A stretch of DNA of 64,000 nt from an uncultured Bacillaceae bacterium (GTDB taxonomy: Bacteria > Bacillota > Bacilli > Bacillales > Cytobacillaceae). The notes beneath the pieces were generated by a model that worked only from the letters and a program-made list of their open reading frames with translations, did no database searches and was not told the origin of the DNA. Where the stretch lies: contig CALKIU010000006.1 in assembly GCA_937995745.1 (NCBI GenBank), positions 1 to 64,000 of the forward strand, written 5' to 3'. Numbering within the stretch: the stretch's first letter is position 1; every line of letters starts with the position of its first letter. Shown one piece after another: positions 53,384-62,847 of this stretch. The position numbers were made by a program, and so were the translations under genes.

Positions 53384-53608
53384 AGTACAATCTCCCCTCG
53401 CTTTTTACTGGTGCGTTTTGGGATAATCTGTTATTGTTGAAGTGCCAAATTTTCTTGAAGAACTTGGCAAAATATGGGCGTCAACGTTCAATCCACCATT
53501 AGTTTGGTTGTTCCGGAAAAAATAAATGAATATCAAATAATGGAAATCGTGCGAGTTTCCGGCTGTCAAAGAGACATACTATTGTTGAACGGAAACGGAG
53601 GGAAAGTG

Positions 53609-54505
53609 ATGAACAAAAAAGAACATATCCGCAAGCCGGATTGGTTGAAAATCAAATTGAACACCAATGAAAACTTTCAATCGTTAAAAAAATTAATGCG
53701 CGGGGCTGCTCTGAATACTGTTTGTGAGGAAGCGAGATGTCCCAATATACATGAATGCTGGGGGGCGCGGAGAACAGCCACCTTTATGATTTTAGGGGAC
53801 ATTTGCACGAGGGCCTGCCGGTTTTGCGCTGTCAAATCGGGCCGCCCCCATGAGGTGGATTGGGAGGAGCCGGAACGGGTGGCCCGTTCTGTCGCCCTCA
53901 TGAACTTGAAACACGTCGTCATTACTTCCGTTGCCCGGGATGACTTGGAAGACGGCGGTGCGTCCGTTTTTGCGGAAACGATACGGGCTGTGCGTCGGAA
54001 AAATCCTTTGACGACGATCGAAGTGCTCCCGTCAGACTTGGGCGGCAGCGTGGAAAATTTGAGAATTCTCCTTGAGGCCCGCCCCGATATATTTAATCAT
54101 AATATCGAAACGGTCAGACGGCTTACGCCAAAAGTGAGGGCGCGGGCGCAGTATGAACGGTCCCTTCGGATGTTAAAATGGGCGAAGGAAATCGTTCCGG
54201 AGATGCCGACGAAATCAAGCATCATGGTGGGACTCGGGGAAACGAAGGAAGAAATCGTGGAGGCGATGGATGATCTGCGCAAAAATGAGGTGGACATCCT
54301 GACGATCGGCCAGTATTTGCAGCCGACGAAGAAACATTTGCCGGTGGAAAAATATTATCATCCTGATGAATTCCGGGAATTGAAGAAAATGGCCCTTGCC
54401 AAAGGCTTCAGCCATTGCGAAGCAGGGCCGCTCGTGCGTTCATCCTACCATGCCGACGAACAAGTGCGCAATTTGGACGAACAAAGGAGGGCTTTGGAAG
54501 GTTGA
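53609..54505 (+). CDS. lipA: lipoyl synthase LipA
   Basis: A 298-residue radical-SAM enzyme that inserts two sulfurs into octanoyl groups. The auxiliary cluster cysteines are in NTVCEEARCPNIHECWG, the radical-SAM CxxxCxxC in DICTRACRFCAVKSG, and the C-terminal Ser ligand in GPLVRSSYHADEQ. ATG at 53609 follows GGAGGG; the longer frame from 53474 lacks a site. Confidence 0.96.
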   Translation: MNKKEHIRKPDWLKIKLNTNENFQSLKKLMRGAALNTVCEEARCPNIHECWGARRTATFMILGDICTRACRFCAVKSGRPHEVDWEEPERVARSVALMNLKHVVITSVARDDLEDGGASVFAETIRAVRRKNPLTTIEVLPSDLGGSVENLRILLEARPDIFNHNIETVRRLTPKVRARAQYERSLRMLKWAKEIVPEMPTKSSIMVGLGETKEEIVEAMDDLRKNEVDILTIGQYLQPTKKHLPVEKYYHPDEFRELKKMALAKGFSHCEAGPLVRSSYHADEQVRNLDEQRRALEG

Positions 54506-54653
54506 TGCGGCATCGGTGCCCGATGATTCCGCCTGACGGTCCCGGCCGCGAAACAGTGTATGATTTTGCAATTCGCTGTGCTTTTTATTATCGTTATTTA
54601 AAAGAGAATCAGTTATAATGAAGTCGGGAGTCCCTCACAGAGAGGTGAAGAAA

Positions 54654-54947
54654 TTGATTTGCATCCATAATCACTGCTACGAACTCATTGAGGAAAGACG
54701 CAACGGATTTAATGAGGAGGCTTTCCGGCAAAGATACAGCGAGATTTTGGGCAAATATGACTATATCGTGGGAGATTGGGGATACGGCCAGCTGCGATTG
54801 AAAGGATTTTTTGACGACCACAACCAAAGGGCGACATACGACACCAAAATCAGCACTCTCACTGATTATCTTTATGAATATTGCAATTTTGGATGTCCGT
54901 ATTTTGTTTTGAAAAAAGTGCGGCATAACCGTTACAGGGGAAGGTGA
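54654..54947 (+). CDS. yutD: YutD family protein
   Basis: A 97-residue protein: CYELIEERRNGFNEEAFRQR, KYDYIVGDWGYGQLRLKGFF and YLYEYCNFGCPYFVLKK. Family of unknown function, found beside lipA in Bacillus. The TTG at 54654 follows AGAGGTG by seven bases and matches the family N-terminus; the in-frame ATG at 54618 would add 12 residues. Confidence 0.87.
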   Translation: MICIHNHCYELIEERRNGFNEEAFRQRYSEILGKYDYIVGDWGYGQLRLKGFFDDHNQRATYDTKISTLTDYLYEYCNFGCPYFVLKKVRHNRYRGR

Positions 54948-54972
54948 CTCCGGAAAGGAGCCACCTTCTTTT
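54941..54972 (+). terminator. terminator after yutD
   Basis: AAGGTGACTCC pairs with GGAGCCACCTT (one mismatch) across a 5-base loop and is followed by CTTTTC. The yutD stop lies in the 5' arm. Confidence 0.7.
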
Positions 54973-55025
54973 CATTTCTTCCTGATGAAAAACCACCCGG
55001 TCCGGGGTTTTGTCTAACGCCTCCG

Positions 55026-55328
55026 TCAGCTGTTGTTTTTGGCGGAATCCGTAAACAAATCCCCGTCTTCGCCGCCGTCATGGGTCGGGTGCGCTCCCTC
55101 CATTTGCCGCGGCAGACCGGCGTGAAGCGTGCGGTTTTCGTAAGTATAGGCGCTGTAGGTTTGTTGTTCGTAAGGATAGCGGGAGGGAGCCTTCTTTTTA
55201 CAAACAGGTTCATGTTTTCGCGCCGGTTCCCCATATGCTCCTTCGGGAAATTCTTGCGGAACGAGAAATTTCCTCTGCATTTCCACTGCGGAGAAATCAG
55301 TATAGATTTCCGGTTTTTGTTTTTTCAT
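55026..55328 (-). CDS. small hydrophilic protein, unknown function
   Basis: A 100-residue protein rich in Pro, Tyr, Glu and His. It starts MKKQKPEIYTDFSAVEMQRK and has EFPEGAYGEP, YSAYTYENRTLHAGLPRQM and a HPTHDGG segment near the end. It looks largely unstructured. I believe similar small proteins occur in other Bacillaceae, but I cannot name the family. The ATG follows GAGGTGAT, part of which lies in a hairpin. Downstream on the minus strand it faces yutD. Confidence 0.65.
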   Translation of the reverse strand: MKKQKPEIYTDFSAVEMQRKFLVPQEFPEGAYGEPARKHEPVCKKKAPSRYPYEQQTYSAYTYENRTLHAGLPRQMEGAHPTHDGGEDGDLFTDSAKNNS

Positions 55329-55339
55329 CTTTCTATCAC

Positions 55340-55359
55340 CTCAGAAGTGTTCTTCTGAG
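55340..55359 (-). promoter_or_regulatory. leader hairpin abutting the ribosome site of the 100-residue gene
   Basis: CTCAGAAG and CTTCTGAG form an 8-bp perfect stem with a 4-base loop. On the minus strand the 3' arm ends in the first bases of the GAGGTGAT ribosome site. On the plus strand the stem is followed by TATTTTTT and could also act as a terminator. Confidence 0.5.
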
Positions 55360-55417
55360 TATTTTTTCCGGAAATCCGCCGAAACATGACGTGAAACAAT
55401 TTGTGCAGAAGTCTCCA

Positions 55418-55681
55418 TTAAAGGGCTTCCCGCAAAAACTCCCTTAAATCCGCCGCCGCTTCGGAAGTGAGGGAAAAGGCTTCTTCCAAATAGCCCGGCT
55501 CATCCAAATCGTCATGGCCGATGATCGCATACCGGTTGGTTTGCAGGTTAAGAACAATTTGTTTGCCGAAAAACCGCTCCGATTGAACGATGGCCAGGTC
55601 GTAGCGGCCGTTTTCCGTGGCGAAACAGACAAAACGCGTCCGGCAATTTTCAAATTCGTCGTACAAAAAATCGCGCTCCAT
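55418..55681 (-). CDS. DUF3055-like protein
   Basis: An 87-residue acidic protein: ERDFLYDEFENCRTRFVCFA, RYDLAIVQSERFFGKQIVLN, and an acidic C-terminal half (HDDLDEPGYLEEAF). The pattern DFLYD...TRFV...RYDL...ERFFGK matches my recollection of DUF3055. Function unknown. The ribosome site AAAGGAGAG precedes the ATG. Convergent with nothing close; divergent from yutE. Confidence 0.75.
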   Translation of the reverse strand: MERDFLYDEFENCRTRFVCFATENGRYDLAIVQSERFFGKQIVLNLQTNRYAIIGHDDLDEPGYLEEAFSLTSEAAADLREFLREAL

Positions 55682-55868
55682 AAAAGTCTCTCCTTTTCAA
55701 CCGCTTCAAATGTTTCTATCTTCTTTATCATATCAAAACCGGCCCGCCCCTTCCTTTCTTCTGTTTGAAAATATCTTTTGCGGCGGCGGAAGGCCGTACT
55801 GCCGGAAAAAATGTGGTACAATATTACAAGAATCATTGTTGCATATTGCCGAAAGGATGGAAGGAACA

Positions 55869-56306
55869 TTGTATTTCGTCGATAGAAACAAAATTGAAGA
55901 AATACTTCAATTTTTGGAGAAACAACTCGCTCTCTTCGAACAAACGCCTGTCTGGGAATCAGACTTGGAAAAAGCCGCTCTTGAAAGGATTTGCCACACG
56001 GTGATCGAATCGATGCTTGACGTGGGCAATGCCATGATAGACGGATTCATTATGCGCGATCCCGGCAGTTATCACGATATTATCGACATACTCGAAGATG
56101 AGAAAGTGATCACGGAAGAAATGGCCCAAGGGATAAAGAAAGTGATCGACCACCGCAAAGAAATCGTGCAACATTATACAAACATCGACCATGCGGTTAT
56201 GCAGAAAACGTTTGTTAGCGAATTGCCGCACTTGAAAGAATTTGCTCCCTGCGTCAGGCGCTATTTGGAAAATGAATTGGGGCCGGTGTCGGCCTTCCGC
56301 AATTAG
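55869..56306 (+). CDS. yutE: HepT-like/DUF86 protein YutE
   Basis: A 145-residue helical protein of the HepT (DUF86) family. MIDGFIMRDPGSYHDIIDIL is the family core. RKEIVQH fits the HEPN ribonuclease motif R-x(4-6)-H, followed by a Tyr. HepT normally pairs with an MntA nucleotidyltransferase antitoxin; none is adjacent here. The TTG at 55869 aligns the N-terminus with YutE; an ATG four codons earlier is possible. Confidence 0.82.
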   Translation: MYFVDRNKIEEILQFLEKQLALFEQTPVWESDLEKAALERICHTVIESMLDVGNAMIDGFIMRDPGSYHDIIDILEDEKVITEEMAQGIKKVIDHRKEIVQHYTNIDHAVMQKTFVSELPHLKEFAPCVRRYLENELGPVSAFRN

Positions 56307-56429
56307 CCGAAAACATGCAGCCTGCCGGCAAACTGTTTGTGCCGGCATTTTTCGTGGCCAAATCAGGGCTGGCTTCTTTGTTGTTTTACAGAAAATGTTA
56401 TGTTACCCTGATTGTTTAAAGGAGTGATC

Positions 56430-57200
56430 ATGTTGCGAAAATATCAAGGCTACTTAATCGATTTGGACGGCACGATGTACAAGGGGACGGAACGGATTCC
56501 CGAAGCGGCGGAATTTGTCCGCAAACTGCACAAATTGAATATCCCGTATTTATTTGTCACCAATAATTCCACCCGCACTCCCGAACAAGTGGCGGAAAAG
56601 CTGCGGTCCTTTTCCATTCCCGCCGAAGCGGATCAAGTATTTACGTCCAGCCTGGCCACGGCCAATTACATATATGAAAAGAAACCGGATGCGTCCGTTT
56701 ATATGATCGGGGAAGAAGGACTGAAGACGGCGTTGGATGAAAAAGGATTCCGGTACGGCACGGAACATGTCGATTATGTCGTTTTCGGCCTTGACCGGCA
56801 AATTACTTACGAGAAACTGGCAATCGGCTGTTTGGCCGTCCGCAACGGGGCCACATTTATTTCCACCAATGCGGATATCGCCCTTCCCACCGAACGGGGA
56901 TTCATGCCGGGGAACGGTTCCTTGACTTCCGTCATCGCCGTTTCGACGCAAACGGAACCGATTTATATCGGCAAGCCGGAGCCGATCATCATGGAACAGG
57001 CATTGAAAGTATTGGGTACGGACAAGGAACATACGATCATGGTAGGGGATTATTACGACACTGATATTATGGCGGGTATCAACGCCGGACTTGATACGCT
57101 CCTTGTCTTAACGGGTGTGACAAAAAGGGAGCATCTTAAAGGCGTTAAAAAGCAGCCTGATTACATCGTCAACACATTGGCGGAGTGGGATTTTCCTTGA
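56430..57200 (+). CDS. yutF: HAD-family (NagD-like) phosphatase YutF
   Basis: A 256-residue HAD-IIA phosphatase. Motif I is YLIDLDGTMYKG, motif II VTNNSTRTPEQ, and motifs III/IV are YIGKPEPIIM and VGDYYDTDIMAG. Nucleotide or sugar-phosphate substrate not known. The ATG at 56430 follows AAAGGAGTGA. Same neighbours as in B. subtilis. Confidence 0.9.
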   Translation: MLRKYQGYLIDLDGTMYKGTERIPEAAEFVRKLHKLNIPYLFVTNNSTRTPEQVAEKLRSFSIPAEADQVFTSSLATANYIYEKKPDASVYMIGEEGLKTALDEKGFRYGTEHVDYVVFGLDRQITYEKLAIGCLAVRNGATFISTNADIALPTERGFMPGNGSLTSVIAVSTQTEPIYIGKPEPIIMEQALKVLGTDKEHTIMVGDYYDTDIMAGINAGLDTLLVLTGVTKREHLKGVKKQPDYIVNTLAEWDFP

Positions 57201-57216
57201 TTTTATAAAAGACGTC

Positions 57217-57263
57217 AAAAAGGTCCTGTCTTTTGAGGCAAAAAGACGGGACCTTTTCCTTTT
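57217..57263 (+). terminator. terminator of yutF
   Basis: AAAAGGTCC...GTCTTTT pairs with AAAAGAC...GGACCTTTT and is followed by a T-rich run, 17 bases after the stop. The following 210 bases to the pgpA end show nothing recognisable. Confidence 0.8.
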
Positions 57264-57476
57264 CGATGGATGTTGTTTTCCGGCGGAAACGAGCCGTGCC
57301 TCAACCGGCAAGGATGCGGAAATTTTTCTTCATGGACGGTGCGCGGTTTTACGTTCTCCGGTTCGCCTTGATGGAGGCCGTTTGCAGTCTGAAGGAGCAA
57401 GTTTTCCCAAACGGCCGCTAAGCTGTCGTCATTTTGCGGCGGATGCATATCTTTTTCTCAGCGATGATTTCGTCTT

Positions 57477-57977
57477 TCATTCGGTGTTTTTTGCTTGGTG
57501 GGCGAGGCGGCTTGACGCTGCGGCGGCGATGGCGCCGATAATATCATCGAGAAAGGTGTGGCATTGGCCCGATTTTTTATCATTTAATCTTGCCAGAATA
57601 CCGGGTTTGATTTTGTCGATATAACCGTAATTTGTAAAACCAATGGAACCGTATATATTTACAATGGAAAACGCCAACACTTCATCAATGCCGTATAACC
57701 CTTCGTCGGTTGTCAGCATCGATTGAAGCGGTTCTTCGAGCATGCCTTTTTCGGCCAGCGTGTCGAGGTGGATGCCGGTGATAATTGCATTTTGCACTTC
57801 TCTTTTTGCCAACACTTTTTCCACATTATAGATGCAAGTTTCCATTTTTAGGTCCGGATGGTAGCCTTTTTGCAGAAAATAAACAAGTTCGGCAATTTCC
57901 TCCACGGTGACTCCTCTTTTTTTCAGCCAAAGGCGGGCTGTTGTTTCCACGAGATCTCCGTTTAGTTTTCGGGTCAT
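57477..57977 (-). CDS. yutG: phosphatidylglycerophosphatase A-like protein YutG
   Basis: A 166-residue PgpA-family protein. Conserved blocks are GIDEVLAFSIVNIYGSIGFT and CHTFLDDIIGAIAAAASSRL. Bacillus members have a soluble N-terminal helical region and are short. The expected reaction is dephosphorylation of phosphatidylglycerol phosphate; activity of this subgroup is less certain. The ATG at 57977 follows AAAGGTG; upstream ATGs lack a site. Confidence 0.85.
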   Translation of the reverse strand: MTRKLNGDLVETTARLWLKKRGVTVEEIAELVYFLQKGYHPDLKMETCIYNVEKVLAKREVQNAIITGIHLDTLAEKGMLEEPLQSMLTTDEGLYGIDEVLAFSIVNIYGSIGFTNYGYIDKIKPGILARLNDKKSGQCHTFLDDIIGAIAAAASSRLAHQAKNTE

Positions 57978-58229
57978 TTTTTTCACCTTTTCCCATTTTA
58001 ATCTTGACATGATCCGGCTGGACAAGAAGCGCATATGAGGCTGAGTTTATAAAAGGATATGCATGTCATGGGGAAATGTTTCTTCAAATATTTTTTCCGT
58101 TCCGCAAACGAAAGACGTTCTATTCTAATCTTTGTCCCGATGCCTTTTCTTATGCAATCCGCAACAAGTTTTTATTTTCTTCTTTTCTTCATATACATTA
58201 TTCAGGAACATTGAATCGGAGGGCGGGAA

Positions 58230-59252
58230 ATGCTTCGGCGCATATTGAAGGAAAGGCACGGCATCAACGGCGGAGAGAGCTTCCGCATCGGGAAATACGA
58301 GGCGTGCCTTGAAAAGGACCGTTTGTATCTGCTTGTCCCGGCCGGCGGTTTGGAAGACGAGTATATTCGGGAACTGGAACAATTGGCGGCCCATTATAAA
58401 AAGTGCGGTGACAACCATGTTTGCCAGTTTTTAAAAACAGGCGGAGGGGAAACGGTCATCCCGTGGGGCGGAAGCAGGTATTGCACGCTTGTTGTCCACA
58501 TACGGAAGGATAGAGTAAGAACGGTGAAACAGTTGGGCCGGAAATTGGCAAAGTTTCATTACCGGGGTCGGTTGGTGTCTTTCCCGTTGAAAAAAATTGT
58601 GCAAATCGGCCGCTGGAAATCATTTTGGGAAACAAGGCTGGAGCAGATGGAAAAATTTTGGAATGAGAAGTTGTTCGCCGGGCCGGAAAATGACTTTGAA
58701 AAGATGTTTTTGGAGTCATTTCCATATTATTTGGGGCTGGCGGAAAACGGTATTCAGTATTTAACCGACACGGAAATTGATGAAAAGCCCCTTTTTCCGG
58801 ACGGCGGCACCGTTTGCCACCGCCGGTTTCACGACGGTTCCTGGGGCGGCCGTTTTTACTTTAAGAATCCGTTTGACTGGGTGTTTGATCATTGCGGGAG
58901 GGATTTGGCGGAATGGACACGAGAAAGATACTTTCATAATATTAAAACGTATGAACGGGACGTGCTCCGTTTTTATACCGATTATCAAAACTTTTCCCCC
59001 CTTTCCCCTTTTTCCTGGCGGTTGATCTATGCGAGACTCCTTTTCCCGCTCCATTTTTTCGACTGCGTGGAAAATTATTATTCCGCTGCTACCGAACAGG
59101 AGAAACACCTTTGCCATGACCGGCTCCAGCGGTATTTGCAATATACGAAAGAACATGAACAATTCCTCGGAAGCTTTTTTGACCTCCTGCAAGTACCGGT
59201 CCGGGCTTGGCGCATCACGGTGCCCGAGTGGCTGAAAAGAGTAAAAATTTGA
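58230..59252 (+). CDS. yutH: spore coat-associated protein YutH (CotS-like kinase fold)
   Basis: A 340-residue protein of the CotS/YutH family, which has a degenerate aminoglycoside-phosphotransferase-like kinase fold. The segments TVCHRRFHDGSW and FKNPFDWVFDHCGRDLAEW correspond to the catalytic and metal-binding loops. The ATG follows GGAGGG. It precedes hom, as in B. subtilis, and is likely a sporulation gene of its own. Confidence 0.88.
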   Translation: MLRRILKERHGINGGESFRIGKYEACLEKDRLYLLVPAGGLEDEYIRELEQLAAHYKKCGDNHVCQFLKTGGGETVIPWGGSRYCTLVVHIRKDRVRTVKQLGRKLAKFHYRGRLVSFPLKKIVQIGRWKSFWETRLEQMEKFWNEKLFAGPENDFEKMFLESFPYYLGLAENGIQYLTDTEIDEKPLFPDGGTVCHRRFHDGSWGGRFYFKNPFDWVFDHCGRDLAEWTRERYFHNIKTYERDVLRFYTDYQNFSPLSPFSWRLIYARLLFPLHFFDCVENYYSAATEQEKHLCHDRLQRYLQYTKEHEQFLGSFFDLLQVPVRAWRITVPEWLKRVKI

Positions 59253-59384
59253 AGCGGGAGCGCGGTTGCTTCCCTAAATGCCCGGAATAACCGGTATATT
59301 TTTTCAAAAAAACGAGAATGATCTTTTCTGCAAAAAATACAGAAAATTAAAACGCTTACAATCGTAAAAGATGAGAAATTCCTA

Positions 59385-59413
59385 TTGTAAAAAATCGTTG
59401 ATAACACTATAAT
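59385..59413 (+). promoter_or_regulatory. sigma-A promoter of hom-thrCB
   Basis: TTGTAA (59385-59390), 17-base spacer, perfect TATAAT (59408-59413). About 80 bases before the hom start. Confidence 0.78.
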
Positions 59414-59494
59414 GACTACTATAAGAATCAATGTCTACCATAGAAAAACAAATGTACTCGCAAGAAGAACAAAAGAGAGCAGGAGGGGGAAAAT

Positions 59495-60790
59495 TTGGAG
59501 TCCATTTCAGTAGGTTTGTTGGGATTGGGAACGGTCGGTTCGGGTGTCGTAAAAATTATTGAGAACCATCAGGATAAGCTGATGCATCAAATCGGCTGTC
59601 CCGTTAAAATAAAAAAAGTGCTCGTAAAAGATGTTAATAAACCGCGGGCGGTGGAAATCGACCGCGACTTGTTCACCACAAATCCGGACGATGTTGTTTC
59701 AAATCCGGACATTGATGTCGTGGTTGAAGTGATGGGCGGCGTGGAAGAGACGAAAAAATATATTTTGACCGCTTTGCGGAATAAAAAACACGTCGTAACC
59801 GCCAATAAGGATCTGATGGCTGTGCACGGTTCGGAATTGCTGGCTGTCGCAGCTGAAAACGGCTGCGACCTTTTCTATGAAGCCAGCGTGGGCGGGGGCA
59901 TTCCCATCATCAGGAGCTTGGTAGACGGATTGGCATCAGACCGGATTACAAAAATTATGGGAATTGTCAACGGAACAACGAACTACATATTGACGAAGAT
60001 GTCAAAAGAGCGCATCGCCTATGAAACGGCGCTGAAGAAGGCGCAGGAGCTCGGATTTGCCGAAGCTGACCCGAGCGCCGATGTCGAAGGATGGGATGCG
60101 GCAAGAAAAATGGTGATTCTCGCCACACTCGGCTTTTCCATGGAAATGAGTTTGGATGATGTGAACGTGACGGGAATTACCGAAATCACAGAAGAAGACT
60201 TGCAATACGCCAAACGGCTCGGTTACACCATGAAATTGATCGGCATCGCCCAGCGGGACGGCGATAAAGTGGAAGTGAGCGTTCAGCCGACGCTCATTCC
60301 GGATCACCATCCCCTCGCTTCGGTAAATGATGAGTTCAACGCTGTTTACGTGTACGGAGAAGCGGTCGGGGAAACGATGTTTTACGGACCGGGGGCGGGA
60401 AGCCTGCCGACGGCCACGGCGATTGTCTCTGACCTTGTTGCCGTCATGAAAAACATGCGTCTCGGCGTGAACGGGAAAAATATCGTAACCCCGCAATTTG
60501 AAAAGAAACTAAAAGAACCGCATGAAATTTATTCGAAATATTTCCTCCGCCTTCTCGTGAAAGACGAGGTCGGCGTTTTTGCCAATATCACAACGATCTT
60601 TTCGCAACACGGCGTCAGTTTTGAAAAAATCCTGCAGCTTCCCGTTAAGGAAAAAGGCGCGGCGGAAATTGTCGTTGTCACCCATCAGGCTTCTCTCCGG
60701 GATTATGAAGAAATACTCGTCAAACTGCGGGATTTGGATGCTGTGTACAAGATTACGAGTTCATATCGCGTAGAAGGGAATGGCAATTGA
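59495..60790 (+). CDS. hom: homoserine dehydrogenase
   Basis: A 431-residue NAD(P)-dependent enzyme making homoserine from aspartate semialdehyde. The N-terminal GLLGLGTVGSGVVKIIE binds the cofactor, ASVGGGIPIIRSL and GIVNGTTNYILTKM form the catalytic region, and a C-terminal ACT domain (VGVFANITTIFSQHGVSFEK) provides feedback by threonine-type effectors. The TTG start follows GGAGGGGG. Heads hom-thrC-thrB. Confidence 0.96.
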   Translation: MESISVGLLGLGTVGSGVVKIIENHQDKLMHQIGCPVKIKKVLVKDVNKPRAVEIDRDLFTTNPDDVVSNPDIDVVVEVMGGVEETKKYILTALRNKKHVVTANKDLMAVHGSELLAVAAENGCDLFYEASVGGGIPIIRSLVDGLASDRITKIMGIVNGTTNYILTKMSKERIAYETALKKAQELGFAEADPSADVEGWDAARKMVILATLGFSMEMSLDDVNVTGITEITEEDLQYAKRLGYTMKLIGIAQRDGDKVEVSVQPTLIPDHHPLASVNDEFNAVYVYGEAVGETMFYGPGAGSLPTATAIVSDLVAVMKNMRLGVNGKNIVTPQFEKKLKEPHEIYSKYFLRLLVKDEVGVFANITTIFSQHGVSFEKILQLPVKEKGAAEIVVVTHQASLRDYEEILVKLRDLDAVYKITSSYRVEGNGN

Positions 60791-61854
60791 TGAGATGGAA
60801 AGGTTTGTTGCAGGAGTATAAAGAATACCTGCCTGTCACGGAAAACACTCCAATGCTGACGTTGCATGAAGGGAATACACCGCTCATCAGGCTCGATCGT
60901 CTTTCTGAGGAGTGGGGGATTGACCTTTATGTGAAAACGGAAGGAACAAACCCGACAGGTTCTTTCAAAGACCGGGGCATGGTCATGGCCGTAGCGAAAG
61001 CGAAAGAAGAGGGAAATCATACGGTCATTTGCGCTTCAACCGGCAACACCTCCGCCTCTGCCGCCGCTTATGCGGCCAGGGCGGGCATGAAATGCATCGT
61101 GGTGATCCCCGACGGAAAAATCGCCATGGGCAAGCTTGCCCAAGCGGTAATGTACGGGGCGGAAATTATCGCCATCGAAGGCAATTTTGATGACGCTTTA
61201 AAAATGGTACGCAAAATCAGCGAAACAGAACCGGTTGCTTTGGTCAATTCAGTGAATCCGTACCGTCTTGAAGGCCAGAAAACAGCCGCTTTTGAAATTT
61301 GCGACCAGTTGGGCGGCAAGGCGCCGGACGTTTTGGCCATTCCGGTCGGAAATGCCGGAAATATCAGCGCTTATTGGAAAGGCTTTAAAGAATACCATGA
61401 AGCAAAAAACACCGGTTTGCCGAAAATGCACGGTTTTGAAGCAGCCGGAGCGGCCGCCATCACTCACAACAGGGTGTTTGAAAATCCGGAAACGATCGCC
61501 ACGGCCATCCGCATCGGCAATCCGGCCAGCTGGCATTTGGCTAAAGCCGCGGCTGAGGAATCCGGCGGAAAAATTGATGAAGTGACCGATGATGAAATCA
61601 TCGCCGCTTACAGAAAATTGGCTGCCGCTGAAGGAGTTTTTGCCGAACCGGCCTCCTGCGCTTCCATTGCCGGCGTTTATAAAGATATTCAAAACGGAAA
61701 AATCGCCAAAGGAAGCACCGTCGTTGCCGTGTTAACAGGCAATGGTTTGAAAGACCCGAATACGGCCATTGACTTCAGTCCGATCAAGCCTGTAGTCCTT
61801 CCAAACGAAGAAAAAGCGGTTGCGGAATATATTAAGGGAGTTGTCCACTCATGA
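60790..61854 (+). CDS. thrC: threonine synthase
   Basis: A 354-residue PLP enzyme converting phosphohomoserine to threonine. The PLP Lys is in NPTGSFKDRGMVMAV, with the phosphate loop VGNAGNISAYWKG. The start overlaps the hom stop by one base (ATG at 60790 after GAAGGGAA); TTG at 60787 is possible. Confidence 0.95.
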   Translation: MRWKGLLQEYKEYLPVTENTPMLTLHEGNTPLIRLDRLSEEWGIDLYVKTEGTNPTGSFKDRGMVMAVAKAKEEGNHTVICASTGNTSASAAAYAARAGMKCIVVIPDGKIAMGKLAQAVMYGAEIIAIEGNFDDALKMVRKISETEPVALVNSVNPYRLEGQKTAAFEICDQLGGKAPDVLAIPVGNAGNISAYWKGFKEYHEAKNTGLPKMHGFEAAGAAAITHNRVFENPETIATAIRIGNPASWHLAKAAAEESGGKIDEVTDDEIIAAYRKLAAAEGVFAEPASCASIAGVYKDIQNGKIAKGSTVVAVLTGNGLKDPNTAIDFSPIKPVVLPNEEKAVAEYIKGVVHS

Positions 61855-62768
61855 ATGAGGGTGACATGTTGGTCATCCGGGTTCCTGCCAGTTCTGCAAA
61901 TCTTGGTCCGGGATTTGATTCTGTCGGATTGGCGTTAAACAGATATTTGGTGCTTGAGGCGGAAGAGTCGGAACGGTGGGAAGTCATCCCCCAATCTGAG
62001 GAGCTAAAAGCATTTCCCGCGGATGAGAACAATTATATTGTCAAAGTTGCTTTGCAAACGGCGGAAAGATACGGCAAGAATCTTCCGCCGTGCCGCATCC
62101 GGGTGACAAGCGACATTCCTCCGGCCCGGGGATTGGGCTCGAGTGCCGCGTGCATCATTGCCGGCATCGAGCTGGCGGATGCCGTTGGGGAACTGGGGTT
62201 GACAAGGGAGGAAAAATTTAAGATTGCCGCAGAAATCGAAGGTCATCCGGATAATGTCGGTCCATGTTTGTACGGAGGTCTTCTTATCGGGACGCAGGAT
62301 GATAACGATGAAGTTGATGCGATATCATATTACGGTCTCGATTTTGAAGTAGTTGCGGCCATTCCGAAAGAAGAATTGCTGACCAAAAATGCCCGCAATG
62401 TGTTGCCGGAAAAGATATCTTTTTCGCAGGCGGTCCGGGCCGGGTCAGTCGGAAATGTTCTGGTGGCCGCTCTTTTAAGCGGTGATTACCGTTTGGCCGG
62501 CAAAATGATGCAAAAGGATTTGTATCACCAGCCGTACCGGCGCAAATTTGTTCCCCACATGGCTGATTTGGAAGAATTTGCGTTGGCAAACGGCGCATTT
62601 GGGGTTGCTTTGAGCGGAGCCGGTCCCACGGTCATTTGCTGCTGCGAAAAAGGGATGGGAAAACCACTTTTGGAAAAATTGCACTCTTTTGACCGGAACA
62701 TGGAGTATGTTCTGTTGCAAATCGATCAACAGGGGAGCAAAGTTGAGTGGAGAAGCAGGGTCAAATAG
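61851..62768 (+). CDS. thrB: homoserine kinase
   Basis: A 305-residue GHMP kinase. Motif 1 is VPASSANLGPGFDSVGLALN, the ATP-binding loop PPARGLGSSAACIIAGIELA, and motif 3 FGVALSGAGPTVIC. It overlaps thrC by four bases. A second ATG at 61866 could be the true start, since the first residues MNEGD are not typical of the family. Confidence 0.94.
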   Translation: MNEGDMLVIRVPASSANLGPGFDSVGLALNRYLVLEAEESERWEVIPQSEELKAFPADENNYIVKVALQTAERYGKNLPPCRIRVTSDIPPARGLGSSAACIIAGIELADAVGELGLTREEKFKIAAEIEGHPDNVGPCLYGGLLIGTQDDNDEVDAISYYGLDFEVVAAIPKEELLTKNARNVLPEKISFSQAVRAGSVGNVLVAALLSGDYRLAGKMMQKDLYHQPYRRKFVPHMADLEEFALANGAFGVALSGAGPTVICCCEKGMGKPLLEKLHSFDRNMEYVLLQIDQQGSKVEWRSRVK

Positions 62769-62790
62769 AAGCGGTTTTACAATATATAAA

Positions 62791-62828
62791 AAACAAGCGA
62801 TTTCCTTTGGAAATCGCTTGTTTCTTTC
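62791..62828. terminator. bidirectional terminator between thrB and nfuA
   Basis: AAACAAGCGATTTCC and GGAAATCGCTTGTTT are perfect 15-base arms with a 3-base loop, with T-rich DNA on the plus side and A-rich on the other. Confidence 0.92.
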
Positions 62829-62847
62829 CTCTTCTTTTTCCTTATGA

